Shown in pieces: positions 1 to 9,800 of a DNA stretch of 64,000 nt. The translations under genes and the position numbers were made by a program. How positions within the stretch are numbered: position 1 is the stretch's first letter; every line of letters begins with the position of its first letter. The notes below the pieces were generated by a model. The model was not told the DNA's origin. It ran no database searches and saw only the letters and a program-made list of their open reading frames with translations. The DNA comes from Bacteroides sp. 519 (GTDB lineage: Bacteria > Bacteroidota > Bacteroidia > Bacteroidales > Bacteroidaceae): contig NZ_QVMJ01000003.1 of NCBI RefSeq assembly GCF_010500955.1, forward strand, positions 35,890 to 99,889, given 5' to 3'.

Positions 1-20
1 AAGTCAATACATACACAGTC

Positions 21-200
21 TGAACCCCGAAGGGGGTTCAACACCTTCGGCGTTGTGAGTTATAGGGATACGCATCCCCCCAGTCGGGCTTCGCCCTTCA
101 CTGGGGGTTATTCAAATTCAATCCCAAGGGATTTCTTAACTTGATGACATTGGCCAACGGCGCCGTTGGCCTACGCTAGAGGCTATTAGGCTGTTAGCCT
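21..200. repeat. Cluster of five short hairpins
   Basis: Five inverted repeats follow one another without a gene. They are 21-40 (8-bp stem, loop gaag), 40-54 (imperfect, loop ttc), 77-107 (8-bp stem cccccagt/actggggg enclosing a second gggc/gccc stem), 152-171 (perfect 20-bp palindrome ggccaacggcgccgttggcc) and 180-200 (aggcta/tagcct). No open frame of interest crosses them. They could be the 3' end and terminator of a gene left of the window, or a repeat island. The rest of 1-346 holds only the dispersed repeat at 208-280 and the promoter of the next gene. Confidence 0.6.
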
Positions 201-207
201 ATTTTGA

Positions 208-280
208 GTTATTGTACGACAAAAGCGAAGCCTCCGTGTTCAGCACAAGGAAAAGCTCAGTGTTTCTGTGACTCTGTGTT
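208..280 (+). repeat. Dispersed 73-bp repeat, copy 1
   Basis: This 73-bp stretch is the reverse complement of 22265-22337 with only two mismatches by eye. It carries a tail rich in 'ctgtg' words (ctgtgactctgtgtt). Here only one arm is present. At the second copy the segment is the left arm and loop of a full inverted repeat. No coding potential is apparent. Confidence 0.8.
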
Positions 281-371
281 TTTATTTTATAAAATCGAGT
301 CAAATGTGATGTTCGGCGATATGTAAATACAAAAACTTAATAATAATTGAGCAAAGACAACTTGTTTTTAT

Positions 372-379
372 TATTTTTG
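372..379 (+). promoter_or_regulatory. -7 promoter box (TATTTTTG) of the M23 peptidase gene
   Basis: TATTTTTG matches the Bacteroides -7 consensus TAnnTTTG and lies 30 bases before the ATG at 410. An ATTG at 346-349 is a weak -33 candidate with a slightly long spacing. The box lies downstream of a possible TTG start at 347, which argues that translation begins at 410. Confidence 0.55.
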
Positions 380-409
380 CGACATCATAGAGTTAATATT
401 TCATTAATA

Positions 410-1378
410 ATGAGGAAAGTATACTACATATATAACCCCAAAACGCAAACATACGACAGGATTTATCCAACATTCCGTCAAAAAGCCTTGAGTATGTTAC
501 GGCGTCTTTTCTGGGGAATGGGACTGGGAGCTAGTTGTTTTCTGGTGTTCTTTATCATATTCGGTTCTCCGTCGGAGAAGGAACTGCGTATTGAAAACAG
601 TCATTTACAGGCTCAGTACAATATACTAGCACGCCGAATGGACGATGCATTAGCTGTATTACAGGATATTCAGCAACGGGATGATAATTTATACCGGGTT
701 ATGTTCCAGGCCGATCCGGTTTCTCCGGCCATCCGACAAAGCGGATTTGGCGGTACCAACCGTTACGAACAATTAATGAAACTTAAAAATGCAGAGATAG
801 TGGTAGAAACCACTAGTAAAATGGATAGACTCCACAAGCAGTTATATGTTCAATCGCGTTCATTTGATGATGTTATTGGACTCTTCAAAGGGCATGAGCA
901 GATGTTGAAATGCATTCCGGCCATTCAGCCGATATCTAATAAAAACCTCCGTCATACTGCTTCCGGATATGGACTTCGTATTGACCCTATCTATAAAACA
1001 CAGAAGTTCCATGCCGGGATGGACTTCTCGGCCCCTATCGGAACAGATGTTTATGCTACTGGCGATGGAGTAGTTGTGCAAGTTGGATGGCAATCGGGTT
1101 ATGGTAACACTATTGAAATTGATCACGGATTTGGTTATCGAACTGTTTACGCCCACTTAGATGACTATAGAACAAAGGTAGGCAAAAAGGTTGTACGTGG
1201 CGAGGTTATTGCCGGGGTAGGAAATACTGGTAAAAGTACAGGGCCTCATTTACATTACGAGGTACGTATTAAAGGACAGCATGTTAATCCGGTAAACTAT
1301 TACTTCATGGATTTAAGTGCCGAAGACTATGACCAAATGATACAAATAGCCGCTAACCACGGAATGGTATTTGATTAG
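410..1378 (+). CDS. M23 family metallopeptidase (LytM-type murein endopeptidase)
   Basis: A predicted zinc peptidase that cleaves peptidoglycan cross-links, or regulates other hydrolases, from the periplasmic face. The N-terminus (MRKVYYIYNPKTQTYDR) is basic. It is followed by one membrane segment near residues 30-50, a helical linker, then a C-terminal LytM domain. The zinc-binding set appears complete: His201 and Asp205 in HAGMD, and the HLH pair near 280-282 in GPHLHYE. The start at 410 is preferred over an upstream TTG at 347 because the promoter box sits between them. The gene is monocistronic or co-transcribed with the MerR gene through the repeat that follows. I am confident of the family; whether it is an active hydrolase or a divisome regulator is open. 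Confidence 0.9.
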   Translation: MRKVYYIYNPKTQTYDRIYPTFRQKALSMLRRLFWGMGLGASCFLVFFIIFGSPSEKELRIENSHLQAQYNILARRMDDALAVLQDIQQRDDNLYRVMFQADPVSPAIRQSGFGGTNRYEQLMKLKNAEIVVETTSKMDRLHKQLYVQSRSFDDVIGLFKGHEQMLKCIPAIQPISNKNLRHTASGYGLRIDPIYKTQKFHAGMDFSAPIGTDVYATGDGVVVQVGWQSGYGNTIEIDHGFGYRTVYAHLDDYRTKVGKKVVRGEVIAGVGNTGKSTGPHLHYEVRIKGQHVNPVNYYFMDLSAEDYDQMIQIAANHGMVFD

Positions 1379-1580
1379 TAGTTTAGTAGTTAGTAGCTAG
1401 TAGTTAGTAGCTAGAATACGATGCCGCATGGATTCTACTAACTACTATCTACTAACTACTATCTACTAACTACTATCTACTAACTACTATCTACTAACTA
1501 CTATCTACTATCTACTAACTACTAACTACTATCTACTAACTACTAACTACTAACTACTATCTACTAACTACTATCTACTA
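1379..1580. repeat. Tandem heptanucleotide inverted repeat (loop family A, copy 1)
   Basis: The left arm (about 1379-1415) is made of tagtag-type heptads. A loop cgatgccgcatgg lies at 1419-1431. The right arm (1432-1580) is about 21 tandem heptads alternating ctactaa and ctactat. The arms are complementary and could form a long imperfect hairpin. The right arm runs flush to the ATG of the MerR gene at 1581. The loop word recurs, in either orientation, in the repeats at 38010, 41810 and 52181. Confidence 0.85.
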
Positions 1581-1937
1581 ATGAAAAAAGATCTTAAATT
1601 GTTTTATAACATTGGCGAGGTTTCGCGCATGCTTAATGTTAGTGAAACGCTGCTCCGTTTTTGGGAGAAAGAGTTTCCTCATATACGTCCTGGTAAGAGT
1701 CCTGGTGGGGTACGTCAGTATCGTAAAGAAGATATTGATGCCATAAAGCTGGTTTATCACCTGGTAAAGGTAAAGGGAATGACGCTTCCCGGTGCCCGGC
1801 AAGTATTAACAGACAGCAGAGAGGCAGAAACCAAAAAGCTTGAAGCATTGGAAAGACTTCAAGCAGTAAAAGAAGAATTGCTAGCTATTAAAAGAGAACT
1901 GGAAGGAATTAAACTTTATTCCAATCCTACCAAATAG
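1581..1937 (+). CDS. MerR family transcriptional regulator
   Basis: A small DNA-binding protein (118 aa). Residues 10-75 form a MerR winged helix-turn-helix (IGEVSRMLNVSETLLRFWEK, then PGGVRQYRKEDI). Residues 85-115 are a charged coiled-coil dimerisation helix. There is no C-terminal effector domain, so the ligand cannot be inferred. It matches the short MerR-like regulators that sit beside an M23 peptidase in Bacteroidales. No leader or ribosome binding site is separable from the tandem repeat that ends at its start codon. It probably relies on transcription from the peptidase promoter. Its 3' end overlaps the convergent FecR gene by 11 bases. Confidence 0.85.
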   Translation: MKKDLKLFYNIGEVSRMLNVSETLLRFWEKEFPHIRPGKSPGGVRQYRKEDIDAIKLVYHLVKVKGMTLPGARQVLTDSREAETKKLEALERLQAVKEELLAIKRELEGIKLYSNPTK

Positions 1938-2871
1938 TAATCAGGTTGCTATCTTCGTATATTTTATATTGGAGTCCGGTTTTTATCTTTAGCACTTTCA
2001 TTGCCTGTTCTACACCTTCCTTTATATGGAATTTACAACGGATGGTATTGTTTACAATAGACTTATTGTAGTTTTGAATATCCATATCATAAACAATACT
2101 TAGCTTATTCAATATATCCTCAACACGTTCATCGTCGAAGCACAGAATACCTTCTTTCCATAAAAAGTAATCCTGATGTGGGAGCTTCTCTAACTTTAGC
2201 GAATTATCTTTCATTGCCACATGCTGCCCAGGTACAAGGTGCAACTTCTCTTCTTTATTTTTTGAAACAAGTTCAATGCTACCTTCCAGTAAAGAGGTTT
2301 CAAAACATTTTGTTTTGCCATAGGCCAATACATTGAATTCGGTTCCCAACACATTTATATCGTAAAAGGGAGTATTAACAGTAAACTTGCAATCTTTATT
2401 TTTAGCCACGTTAAAGTAAGCTTCACCATTTAATAAATATACCTCCCGACTGTTTTTATCAAATTTATTGGGGAATTTAAAAGTTGTTTGCGCATTAAGC
2501 CATACCACCGTGCCATCTGCCAAGGTTAGTTCTACCCTTTGCCCGGCAGGTACAAATAACGATTGCATAACAGGGTCTTCTTGTTTCTTGCCCCATACAT
2601 ATAAAAACAGAGTATACGAAGCGCCAAACGCTATTAATGCTACGGCTGCTATTTTTAATACTTCTCTAAGATAATATTGAGCAGGTTTCTTGATTATGCT
2701 TTTTACATTGGTTTCCTGTAAATTGGCTAAAGTAATATCATAGAGTGTGCGCATTGCCATATACTCTTTCATATTCTTTTTATCGGCTTCCAACCAAAGT
2801 TGAACAATCTCTTTTTCTTCTTGCGAAGCGTCTCCGGCAATATATTTTTTTAATAGTTCGGTTTCAATCAT
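1927..2871 (-). CDS. FecR-family anti-sigma factor (PUL1)
   Basis: A transmembrane anti-sigma factor that would hold the ECF sigma factor encoded just upstream until the STN-type SusC signals substrate binding. The order is an N-terminal cytoplasmic sigma-binding domain (residues 1-65), a membrane helix near 72-92, a periplasmic FecR domain with the motif LADGTVVWLNAQTTFKFP, and a C-terminal STN-interacting domain of DUF4974 type. At 314 aa it is of normal family length. It follows the sigma gene by 66 bases and converges on the MerR gene with an 11-base overlap. Confidence 0.9.
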   Translation of the reverse strand: MIETELLKKYIAGDASQEEKEIVQLWLEADKKNMKEYMAMRTLYDITLANLQETNVKSIIKKPAQYYLREVLKIAAVALIAFGASYTLFLYVWGKKQEDPVMQSLFVPAGQRVELTLADGTVVWLNAQTTFKFPNKFDKNSREVYLLNGEAYFNVAKNKDCKFTVNTPFYDINVLGTEFNVLAYGKTKCFETSLLEGSIELVSKNKEEKLHLVPGQHVAMKDNSLKLEKLPHQDYFLWKEGILCFDDERVEDILNKLSIVYDMDIQNYNKSIVNNTIRCKFHIKEGVEQAMKVLKIKTGLQYKIYEDSNLITIW

Positions 2872-2937
2872 CTGATGAAATTTTATGGTTTCATATATAG
2901 TTAGTCGTTTCTGAAAGCAAAAAGCCTAGTACAATAT

Positions 2938-3483
2938 CTATGTTATGAGGAATATTAAGAATGGCAAGTAATCTTTTAACCTGATTCTTAATGCTTTAAA
3001 AGCACGATTCAAGTGATACTCCACTCCTTTAGGTGTCATTCCGAGAGCTTGTGCAATTTCTTCACGCGATAAGCCCTGAAAACGACTCATCTCAAATGCC
3101 CGCCTTGTGGTTTCGGGCAGAATAGACAGTGTATTTTCTATAATATTCTTTATTTCAGAAGAGAATATCTTTTCCGGATCGCAGGCTTCAAGAGTAGATA
3201 TACGCGTATTTAACTCACGCAAGCCAATGTCTGACATTTTAGCGTGTGCTTCCTGCTTAATTATTTCATGTCTTAAATAATCTACAGCCTTATGCTTCAC
3301 TATCGAAAACAAAAAAGTTCCGGGATGTGCTATCTCATTCTCTTTCATTATCTCCCACAAACTTATCAATGCTTCCGAAGCAACATCCTCAGCTGCAAAG
3401 GAGTCGTGCACATAAGATTTGGCAAACAAATATGTTTTCCGATAATATTGCTTATAGAAATCATTGAAATTAAACTGGGACAT
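2938..3483 (-). CDS. ECF RNA polymerase sigma factor (PUL1)
   Basis: An extracytoplasmic-function sigma-70 protein (181 aa) with region 2 at residues 10-75 (YRKTYLFAKSYVHDSFAAED) and a region 4 helix-turn-helix at 125-172 (LSREEIAQALGMTPKGVEYH). It forms a sigma/anti-sigma pair with the FecR gene downstream. The likely targets are susC/susD of this locus, and possibly the peptide cluster that shares an upstream element. The pair lies at the 3' end of the PUL instead of before susC, and has its own promoter box. Confidence 0.92.
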   Translation of the reverse strand: MSQFNFNDFYKQYYRKTYLFAKSYVHDSFAAEDVASEALISLWEIMKENEIAHPGTFLFSIVKHKAVDYLRHEIIKQEAHAKMSDIGLRELNTRISTLEACDPEKIFSSEIKNIIENTLSILPETTRRAFEMSRFQGLSREEIAQALGMTPKGVEYHLNRAFKALRIRLKDYLPFLIFLIT

Positions 3484-3507
3484 AGGTATCGATCACGATT
3501 AACTATA

Positions 3508-3538
3508 CAAAAATACTATTTCCTTTGTAAAAAGCAAG
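3508..3538 (-). promoter_or_regulatory. Bacteroides-type promoter of the ECF sigma/FecR pair
   Basis: On the minus strand a CTTG (3538-3535) is followed after 19 bases by TATTTTTG (3515-3508), matching TTTG-N19-TAnnTTTG with one mismatch. It lies 25 bases before the sigma factor ATG at 3483. The sigma/anti-sigma pair can therefore be transcribed apart from the PUL operon upstream. The gap 3484-3622 holds nothing else recognised. Confidence 0.6.
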
Positions 3539-3622
3539 AAAACCCTCATCATCACGATGAAGATTTTCTCTGAATAATTGCCCAAAAATATATGTATCTT
3601 GATTTGTGGTGTCTACCGTTTA

Positions 3623-4726
3623 TTATTTTTCTAATAAGGCAACCGCACACCAAAGATAAGGTGCTTGTCCATGAAAGTCACCAGCAAGGCGTGGCCGATC
3701 ATAATAATATTGCTTATCGTTCTTTTTACCAGTGCCTAAACATACTTCGGTTACATTATTCCGTTCGTCGATATATGGAATCATGGCCATCCATGCTTTG
3801 CGGGCAGCAGGTGCATATACTTTAGCATCCAACCATCCTTGTTTAACTCCTATAATAAACGCATACGTAAACATGGCGGTTCCCGATGTTTCGGCCCAGC
3901 AGTCGGGTTCGTCGATCAATTGGTTCCACATACCGCTTGGCCGCTGATATTTCAATAAACTTGCCATCATTGTATGAAAACCTTTCATTATGCGTGGGCG
4001 GTCTTTATGATTTTCGGGAAGATAGCCAAGTAAATCTGCCATACCTACAGCCATCCAACCATCGCCACGGCTCCAATAGTAAGGAACATCCGGTGCATGA
4101 TAGAACAAACCATTGGGGCGTTGTATTTCTTCTAAATAAAGAACCATTTCTTCGGCTGCACGGTCAATGTATTTAGCATCGCCGGTTACTTTGTATGCTT
4201 CGGCCTGTACAGAGGTAATCATATACATATCGTCAATCCACAGGCGTGTTTGCCATGAATGTCCTTTCTCGGCCCAATATTTCTCTTCTATTCTTGCATT
4301 CTTGGGTAACTCCCATTGGCTGTCGGCATAAGCCAATCCCATATCCAGGTACCGTTTGTCTTTTGTTACCTGATACAGTTTCAACGCCAATCCTCCAAAC
4401 ATATTGTAATCAACATGGTTCATTGGGGGCAACAGTGCTTTTTCGCGTGTGAACAAGGGTTCAAACTTGTCTTGCAACTGTTTAATGAGTTTTTGATCTT
4501 TTACACGTACTGCATAATCAAGTGCTCCTGTCCAGGTACATACCTCGGCATAATGAATGTATCTTCCAGCATACAGTTCATGCCTCTGCCCAATAAAATG
4601 GTACGACAGCCGAGTGCCTATTTCGTTAGGGGTATAGCCTTGCGGAAATTTTGTAAACTCGCTGGTTTGGGCAAACAATTGCATAAAAGGCAATAAAAAT
4701 AATAATGCAACTAATTTTCTTGTCAT
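3623..4726 (-). CDS. Glycoside hydrolase family 105 (unsaturated uronyl hydrolase)
   Basis: GH105/GH88-type enzymes release the 4,5-unsaturated uronic acid left at the non-reducing end by polysaccharide lyases, by hydration of the double bond. An alpha/alpha-barrel protein is indicated by WIDDMYMITSV (the family catalytic Asp region, near residue 165), YYWSRGDGWMAVG and CWAETSGTAMFTYAF. The start at 4726 (MTRKLVALLFLLPF) gives a clean signal peptide ending LFAQ; an ATG 12 codons upstream would precede it with a polar stretch. It follows susD by 73 bases in the PUL1 operon. The substrate is probably a pectin (rhamnogalacturonan) or arabinogalactan fragment, but the window has no lyase to decide. 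Confidence 0.88.
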   Translation of the reverse strand: MTRKLVALLFLLPFMQLFAQTSEFTKFPQGYTPNEIGTRLSYHFIGQRHELYAGRYIHYAEVCTWTGALDYAVRVKDQKLIKQLQDKFEPLFTREKALLPPMNHVDYNMFGGLALKLYQVTKDKRYLDMGLAYADSQWELPKNARIEEKYWAEKGHSWQTRLWIDDMYMITSVQAEAYKVTGDAKYIDRAAEEMVLYLEEIQRPNGLFYHAPDVPYYWSRGDGWMAVGMADLLGYLPENHKDRPRIMKGFHTMMASLLKYQRPSGMWNQLIDEPDCWAETSGTAMFTYAFIIGVKQGWLDAKVYAPAARKAWMAMIPYIDERNNVTEVCLGTGKKNDKQYYYDRPRLAGDFHGQAPYLWCAVALLEK

Positions 4727-4799
4727 AGTGGTATTAATTTTAAATAGGTATGAGGGTGTCAAAATAGAGTTCTATTTTGACACAGCCTCCAAATAAGGG

Positions 4800-6809
4800 T
4801 TATTCTGTTTTATCTTCGTCGGCAACAGCTTCTTCCCATGTTTCCCATATTGGGGTAGCGGGGTCGTAACCGTCGTAACCGTAATTTTGATACAACTTGC
4901 CTTTGTTGTTAGAAACAATGGCTTTTTCCGGAATCGGCCAGTAGATATTATGTTTACCCATAATGTAATCTAAGTCTGTATTGGTAGCATCTACACGGAT
5001 TGTTACTCCCTTGTTGTACATACCATATTTTACACAGCGTTGATACCAATAGCTACCGCCTTGAAGGTCGGTACCGGTTTGCTTATCAAATGTGGCCAAA
5101 TCGTATGTATTTCCCCATTCATCGGGTTGACCGCTACGAGCCAAACAGAGAGAAACACGGGTTAACTCTACATTACGCCACTCTTCAAAGAAAAGTTCAC
5201 GGGCACGTTCATTCATAATATCACCAATAGTACATGCTCCAGTATAAAGTTCGGAACATTGTGCACGTTCTCTGATAATATTTAAATCGTCCTTAATGGT
5301 AGGGTCATTGGGGTTTACATAGAATTTAGCTTCGGCACGCAACAGGTAAGCTTCGGCCAAACGATAGAGATACCAGTCGGCAACACCACCTTCGGTAGCA
5401 CCTTCAAGACCATTGTTGGATTTGTTTGCCTGATTTACAGGATCGTCTAAACAGAAAATATAATGAGGTACATCGTACCAACGACGAATGGTATCAGCAC
5501 ATAGAAGAGCATTCGTTTCAGGATGGTGAAGCATTAAATTTTGTCCGAAATAAGAAGATTCCGGATTGTTGTAACGCAAATCTTCCATACGCATCCAGTT
5601 ACCCGATGATGAACTATGACGTAAATCTGTTTTATCCTCTTTACCATTTACCGACCACAAAGTATGTGTATAAAACCAAGTTGGGCGGAAAGTAGAGATG
5701 CCGCGTCCAAGTCCGCGCATATAATCGAAGTTAACATCATAGTTCTTGTCATTACGTGTGAAGTTTCTCAAAGCTTGCATACCATCGGGCGACTTCACCT
5801 TTTTATCGAAGTAGAACGGATAGAAGATACGCATACTCAACATTCTGATAAACGATTCTTTTTCTGCACCCCGATTAGGCATACCCATGATAACTTCCTT
5901 GTTGCCGGGTATCAACTTATTTTCCGCACGGTGTAAGTCCCAAATAACATTACGAGTGATAGGCCACGCTTTTGGCTCATTACCTTCATTAAATACACCA
6001 AACTCATTAGTCATCAAGGAGTAGCCAGACTGTTCAATCAGTATATCTAATTGTTCCTTTGCTTTTGCATATTCGCCAATAGACAGATAGAGTTTGGAAA
6101 GCAGCATACGGCAAGCTCCTTTATTTACCATACCAACATACTCCATATCTTTTTGATCGGGTACCCACTCTATAGCAAATTCCATATCTAAAACCATTTT
6201 CTTCAAGATAGCATCACGGTTAGTAGAGCGGAAATTCTGTTTGGGCGAATCGGTTAGTTTTGTTAACAAAGGTACATTGCCCCATTGAAACACCATTGCA
6301 TAATAACGATAGGCACGGTGAAAGTAGGCACGACCAATATATGCGTTCTTAACTTTCTCGTCGAGAGCTACCCCATCAATAAACGAAAGAATGGTATTGG
6401 CATTTCTGATTCCTTCATAGTTTTGTCGCCAGAAGAACCAGATACTGTTTGTGCGGCCCAGATTCTTTTCATCAGTCTGATCACTATTCGGCCTTAACAG
6501 ATTATCTACATTATCCAACAAACCGTTTTTATCAGTAGCAGAAGGCACCATCAGATCAGAGAAGGTATACTCTGTAGCCAACGCAATCATTTCTCTGGAG
6601 TCTTCGCTCACATAATAACGTTTAAGTTGGCGGTCGCAGATTGCCAATACAGATTCGAGACCACTCTCTGTATTAAAAACAACATCAGGTTTAAACATTG
6701 TTTGAGGGTCCGGATCAAGAAAGCTCTCTGCGCAACCAGACAGTACAAGTGAAGCACTTGCCAGAAGAGTGAAACTCTTATAAATATATTTTTGAATTAA
6801 TTTTTTCAT
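4800..6809 (-). CDS. SusD/RagB-family glycan-binding lipoprotein (PUL1)
   Basis: A surface lipoprotein that forms the lid of a SusC transporter and binds the incoming glycan. It has a lipobox VLSGC near residue 26. The N-terminal half carries TPR-like segments (AYIGRAYFHRAYRYYAM, GACRMLLSKLYLSIGEYAKA). The C-terminal SusD domain has the typical YRLAEAYLLRAEA and INERARELFFEEWRN-like stretches. At 669 aa it is on the long side for the family. It lies 19 bases downstream of susC. Confidence 0.92.
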   Translation of the reverse strand: MKKLIQKYIYKSFTLLASASLVLSGCAESFLDPDPQTMFKPDVVFNTESGLESVLAICDRQLKRYYVSEDSREMIALATEYTFSDLMVPSATDKNGLLDNVDNLLRPNSDQTDEKNLGRTNSIWFFWRQNYEGIRNANTILSFIDGVALDEKVKNAYIGRAYFHRAYRYYAMVFQWGNVPLLTKLTDSPKQNFRSTNRDAILKKMVLDMEFAIEWVPDQKDMEYVGMVNKGACRMLLSKLYLSIGEYAKAKEQLDILIEQSGYSLMTNEFGVFNEGNEPKAWPITRNVIWDLHRAENKLIPGNKEVIMGMPNRGAEKESFIRMLSMRIFYPFYFDKKVKSPDGMQALRNFTRNDKNYDVNFDYMRGLGRGISTFRPTWFYTHTLWSVNGKEDKTDLRHSSSSGNWMRMEDLRYNNPESSYFGQNLMLHHPETNALLCADTIRRWYDVPHYIFCLDDPVNQANKSNNGLEGATEGGVADWYLYRLAEAYLLRAEAKFYVNPNDPTIKDDLNIIRERAQCSELYTGACTIGDIMNERARELFFEEWRNVELTRVSLCLARSGQPDEWGNTYDLATFDKQTGTDLQGGSYWYQRCVKYGMYNKGVTIRVDATNTDLDYIMGKHNIYWPIPEKAIVSNNKGKLYQNYGYDGYDPATPIWETWEEAVADEDKTE

Positions 6810-6828
6810 ATCTGTTACTTTAATCTAT

Positions 6829-9800
6829 TTAAAATGTCAAGTTAACTCCCAGTGTGTAAATACGTGAAGAGAAGTTACCCGTTTCAGGGTCACCATACCA
6901 CTTCCAGTCTTTAGCCCATGTAGCTACATTTCGAATAGTTCCATATAATTTCACACGGTCAACATCAAATTTCTTTGTCCACAGTTTGGGTAATGTATAA
7001 CCAATAGAAATGTTTTCTAAACGAATGAACGAACGATCGTATAATTTCCCCGGACTTCTGGCTCCCTCAGGTCCTTGTGCTTCGATACGTGCATACTTGT
7101 TGGTTGGATTATCAACAGTCCAGTATTCTTTTTCATTTTTGTTTACCATTCTATGAGTCATGCCGCCACCATCATCGTCGTTATTCAGGTACATGGTTTC
7201 CAGGCTCTTATGACCCATGCGAGAGTAGATATTGACAGAAACGGTCAGGTCTTTCCACAACGTAAAGTCGTTACGCAACGCCCAGGTTACAGGAGGTGTT
7301 TTTTGTCCCAGAAATACTTTATCGTCATTATCATATATAACCTTCACTAAGTTTCCTTCAGCATCGTACTGGTCGTTTTCCGGATTATTCCATACTTTAG
7401 GGTCACCCGGTATCTGACCATATTTCTTAGCTTCTTCTATTTCATCTTTTTGCCAGATGCCTGTTACTTTATAATTCCAGATCTGACTGATTGGTTTGCC
7501 AATAAACCAACCACCCGAAATATAATCGGCCTCTTTATCGCCTATAATGTTTCCACTACTATCTAATATATTCTGACGGTCGCCAAACAGATGTTTAATT
7601 TTGTTCTGGTTGTACGAAAGGCTAAAAGTAGTGTTCCATTGGAAATCCTTATTATCGATATTCAGCGTATTCAATGACAATTCAAAACCATTGTTATCTA
7701 CCTGTCCCAGATTGGTTGTGATGTTATCGAATCCGGTAAAGTTAGGCAGAGGTTGGCTCATAATCATATCTTTAGTACTCATTCGGTAATACTCTAAAGT
7801 ACCTGTAATACGATCGTTCAGGAATCCAAAGTCTAAAGCAAGATTCCACGATTGGGTTTTCTCCCATTGCAAATTGGGGTTAGACATACGCTGAGCCATG
7901 AGGTAGCGCATCAAATACATATCGCCCGAAGATGTTATATACCCTTGCATTTTTCCACCACCCGGATACAAGTTAGCAAGTGCCTCATAAGGATTCTCTA
8001 AAGAGCGGTTACCATTTTTACCGTAAGATACACGTAGCTTTCCGAAACTCATTATATGACTGAATTGCTTCCAGAAATCTTCGTTAGAGAATGTCCAAGC
8101 CACACCACCCGAAGGGAACCATGCATACGGATTAGAAGCACCGAAAGCCGAATAACCATCGCGACGAACTGTAGCAGTTACCATATAACGATCGTCGTAC
8201 GAATAGAATGCACGTGCCATTAAACCATCAGCTGTTTGATGATTATCGTCTGTTTTAAAACTACTGTTTTCTTTGGTACCGTTTTGGGTATTGTGAAATC
8301 CAAGTGCATCCGAAGGCAAAATGTTACGAGCCTCAATACGATCCGACCAATACTGACGTTCTTCAGCCTCTTGCGCCAATGTAAGGATTACGTGATGTTT
8401 ATCTGCAAACATCTGATCCCAGGTAATTGTGTTATTCAACGACCAGTCGAAACGTTTACCCGATTCACGGTTTACACCACGATCGGCTGCATTACTATTT
8501 GGACGCTCGGCCGACATGAAATAACGGTCGTAGAAAAATTGGAAACGCGGAGAAGCATTAAATTGATAAGTAATGTTGAAAGGTAGTTTCACTTTAGCAT
8601 TAAATATCGTATTAAAGATGGTATATCCTTTTTCTAGTTCCAAAAATTGTTTTTCAAAATACCAGTTTGTTTCGTTGGTACGATTGTACTCAAAGTTCAT
8701 TGGATCTTGCAGGTAATTTCCGTTCTCATCTTTCAACATACCATAAGGGCTGTTTTCCATGAATCCACCTTTATTCATGCCGATTTCGCCATCCGAACGA
8801 TCCTGAAAGTTTACGTTGGCACCAACTTCGAGCCAATTGGTTACCTTAGCATTAATCTTCATGTTAGCACGAATAGCCTGATAGGTATCATCAACAAAAG
8901 CACCTTCGTTGCGCAAATAACCTAACGATAAATAATAATCTATTTTTTCGGTAGCACCACTAACACTGGCATTGTAGTCTTGATTGAAACCCAGACGGAA
9001 AGCCTCATCCTGCCAGTTTGTAGTTCTACCAGCTAATAAGTTATTTAGTATTTGGCCTTCTTTAAAGCCTAAACGTTTAGCCCAAATAGACATATCCGAT
9101 TCGCCATCCTTATTGGTAGTATACGCTCTCCATTCATCTAACGATGTTCCCGAAAGATTACTAGGATTGCGGAAGAATTCTGGTTTTTGGGTATATTCAT
9201 TTCCTGGTCGTGAGTAAGCTGCATATTCGCCTGTTTCGGCATTTACACCATACGTATTCTTCTCCAACCAGTCTACATAGTGCTGTAGATAATCATTAGG
9301 AGAGAATCTGTCGCGATAAGCAGCTTTCTGAGTCATCCCCACATTGGCAGTAAAATTCACCACCGGTTTTCCTTGTTTACCTTTCTTTGTGGAAATAATT
9401 ACTACACCGTTAGCAGCCCGTGCTCCATAAACCGCTGCTGCCGAAGCATCTTTCAAAACATCAATCTGGCCAATGTCATCCGGATTGATTTCAGAAAGTT
9501 CACCATAAAAGAACATACCATCGAGAATAATTAACGGATCGTTGTGTCCACCTTTATCGTAAACCGAACGTTGTCCGCGAATACTCATGCTACCACCACC
9601 TTTTGCTCCGGCATCGCCTTCGCCATAACCGATTGTTAAACCAGGTGTACCACGTAAAACGTCTTGTACGGTTTTGGGGTTATCATTGGCAAGCTTATCC
9701 GGGCGGATTTGAACCACAGAACCTGTCAAGTCTTTCTTCCGCATAGTTCCATATCCTACCACCACAACTTCTTCCAGTGTTTTAGCATCTTCAACCAACT

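Noticed and set aside
347..409. Upstream TTG start of the M23 peptidase
   Set aside because: The -7 promoter box at 372-379 lies downstream of it and the family N-terminus begins at MRKVYYIYN.
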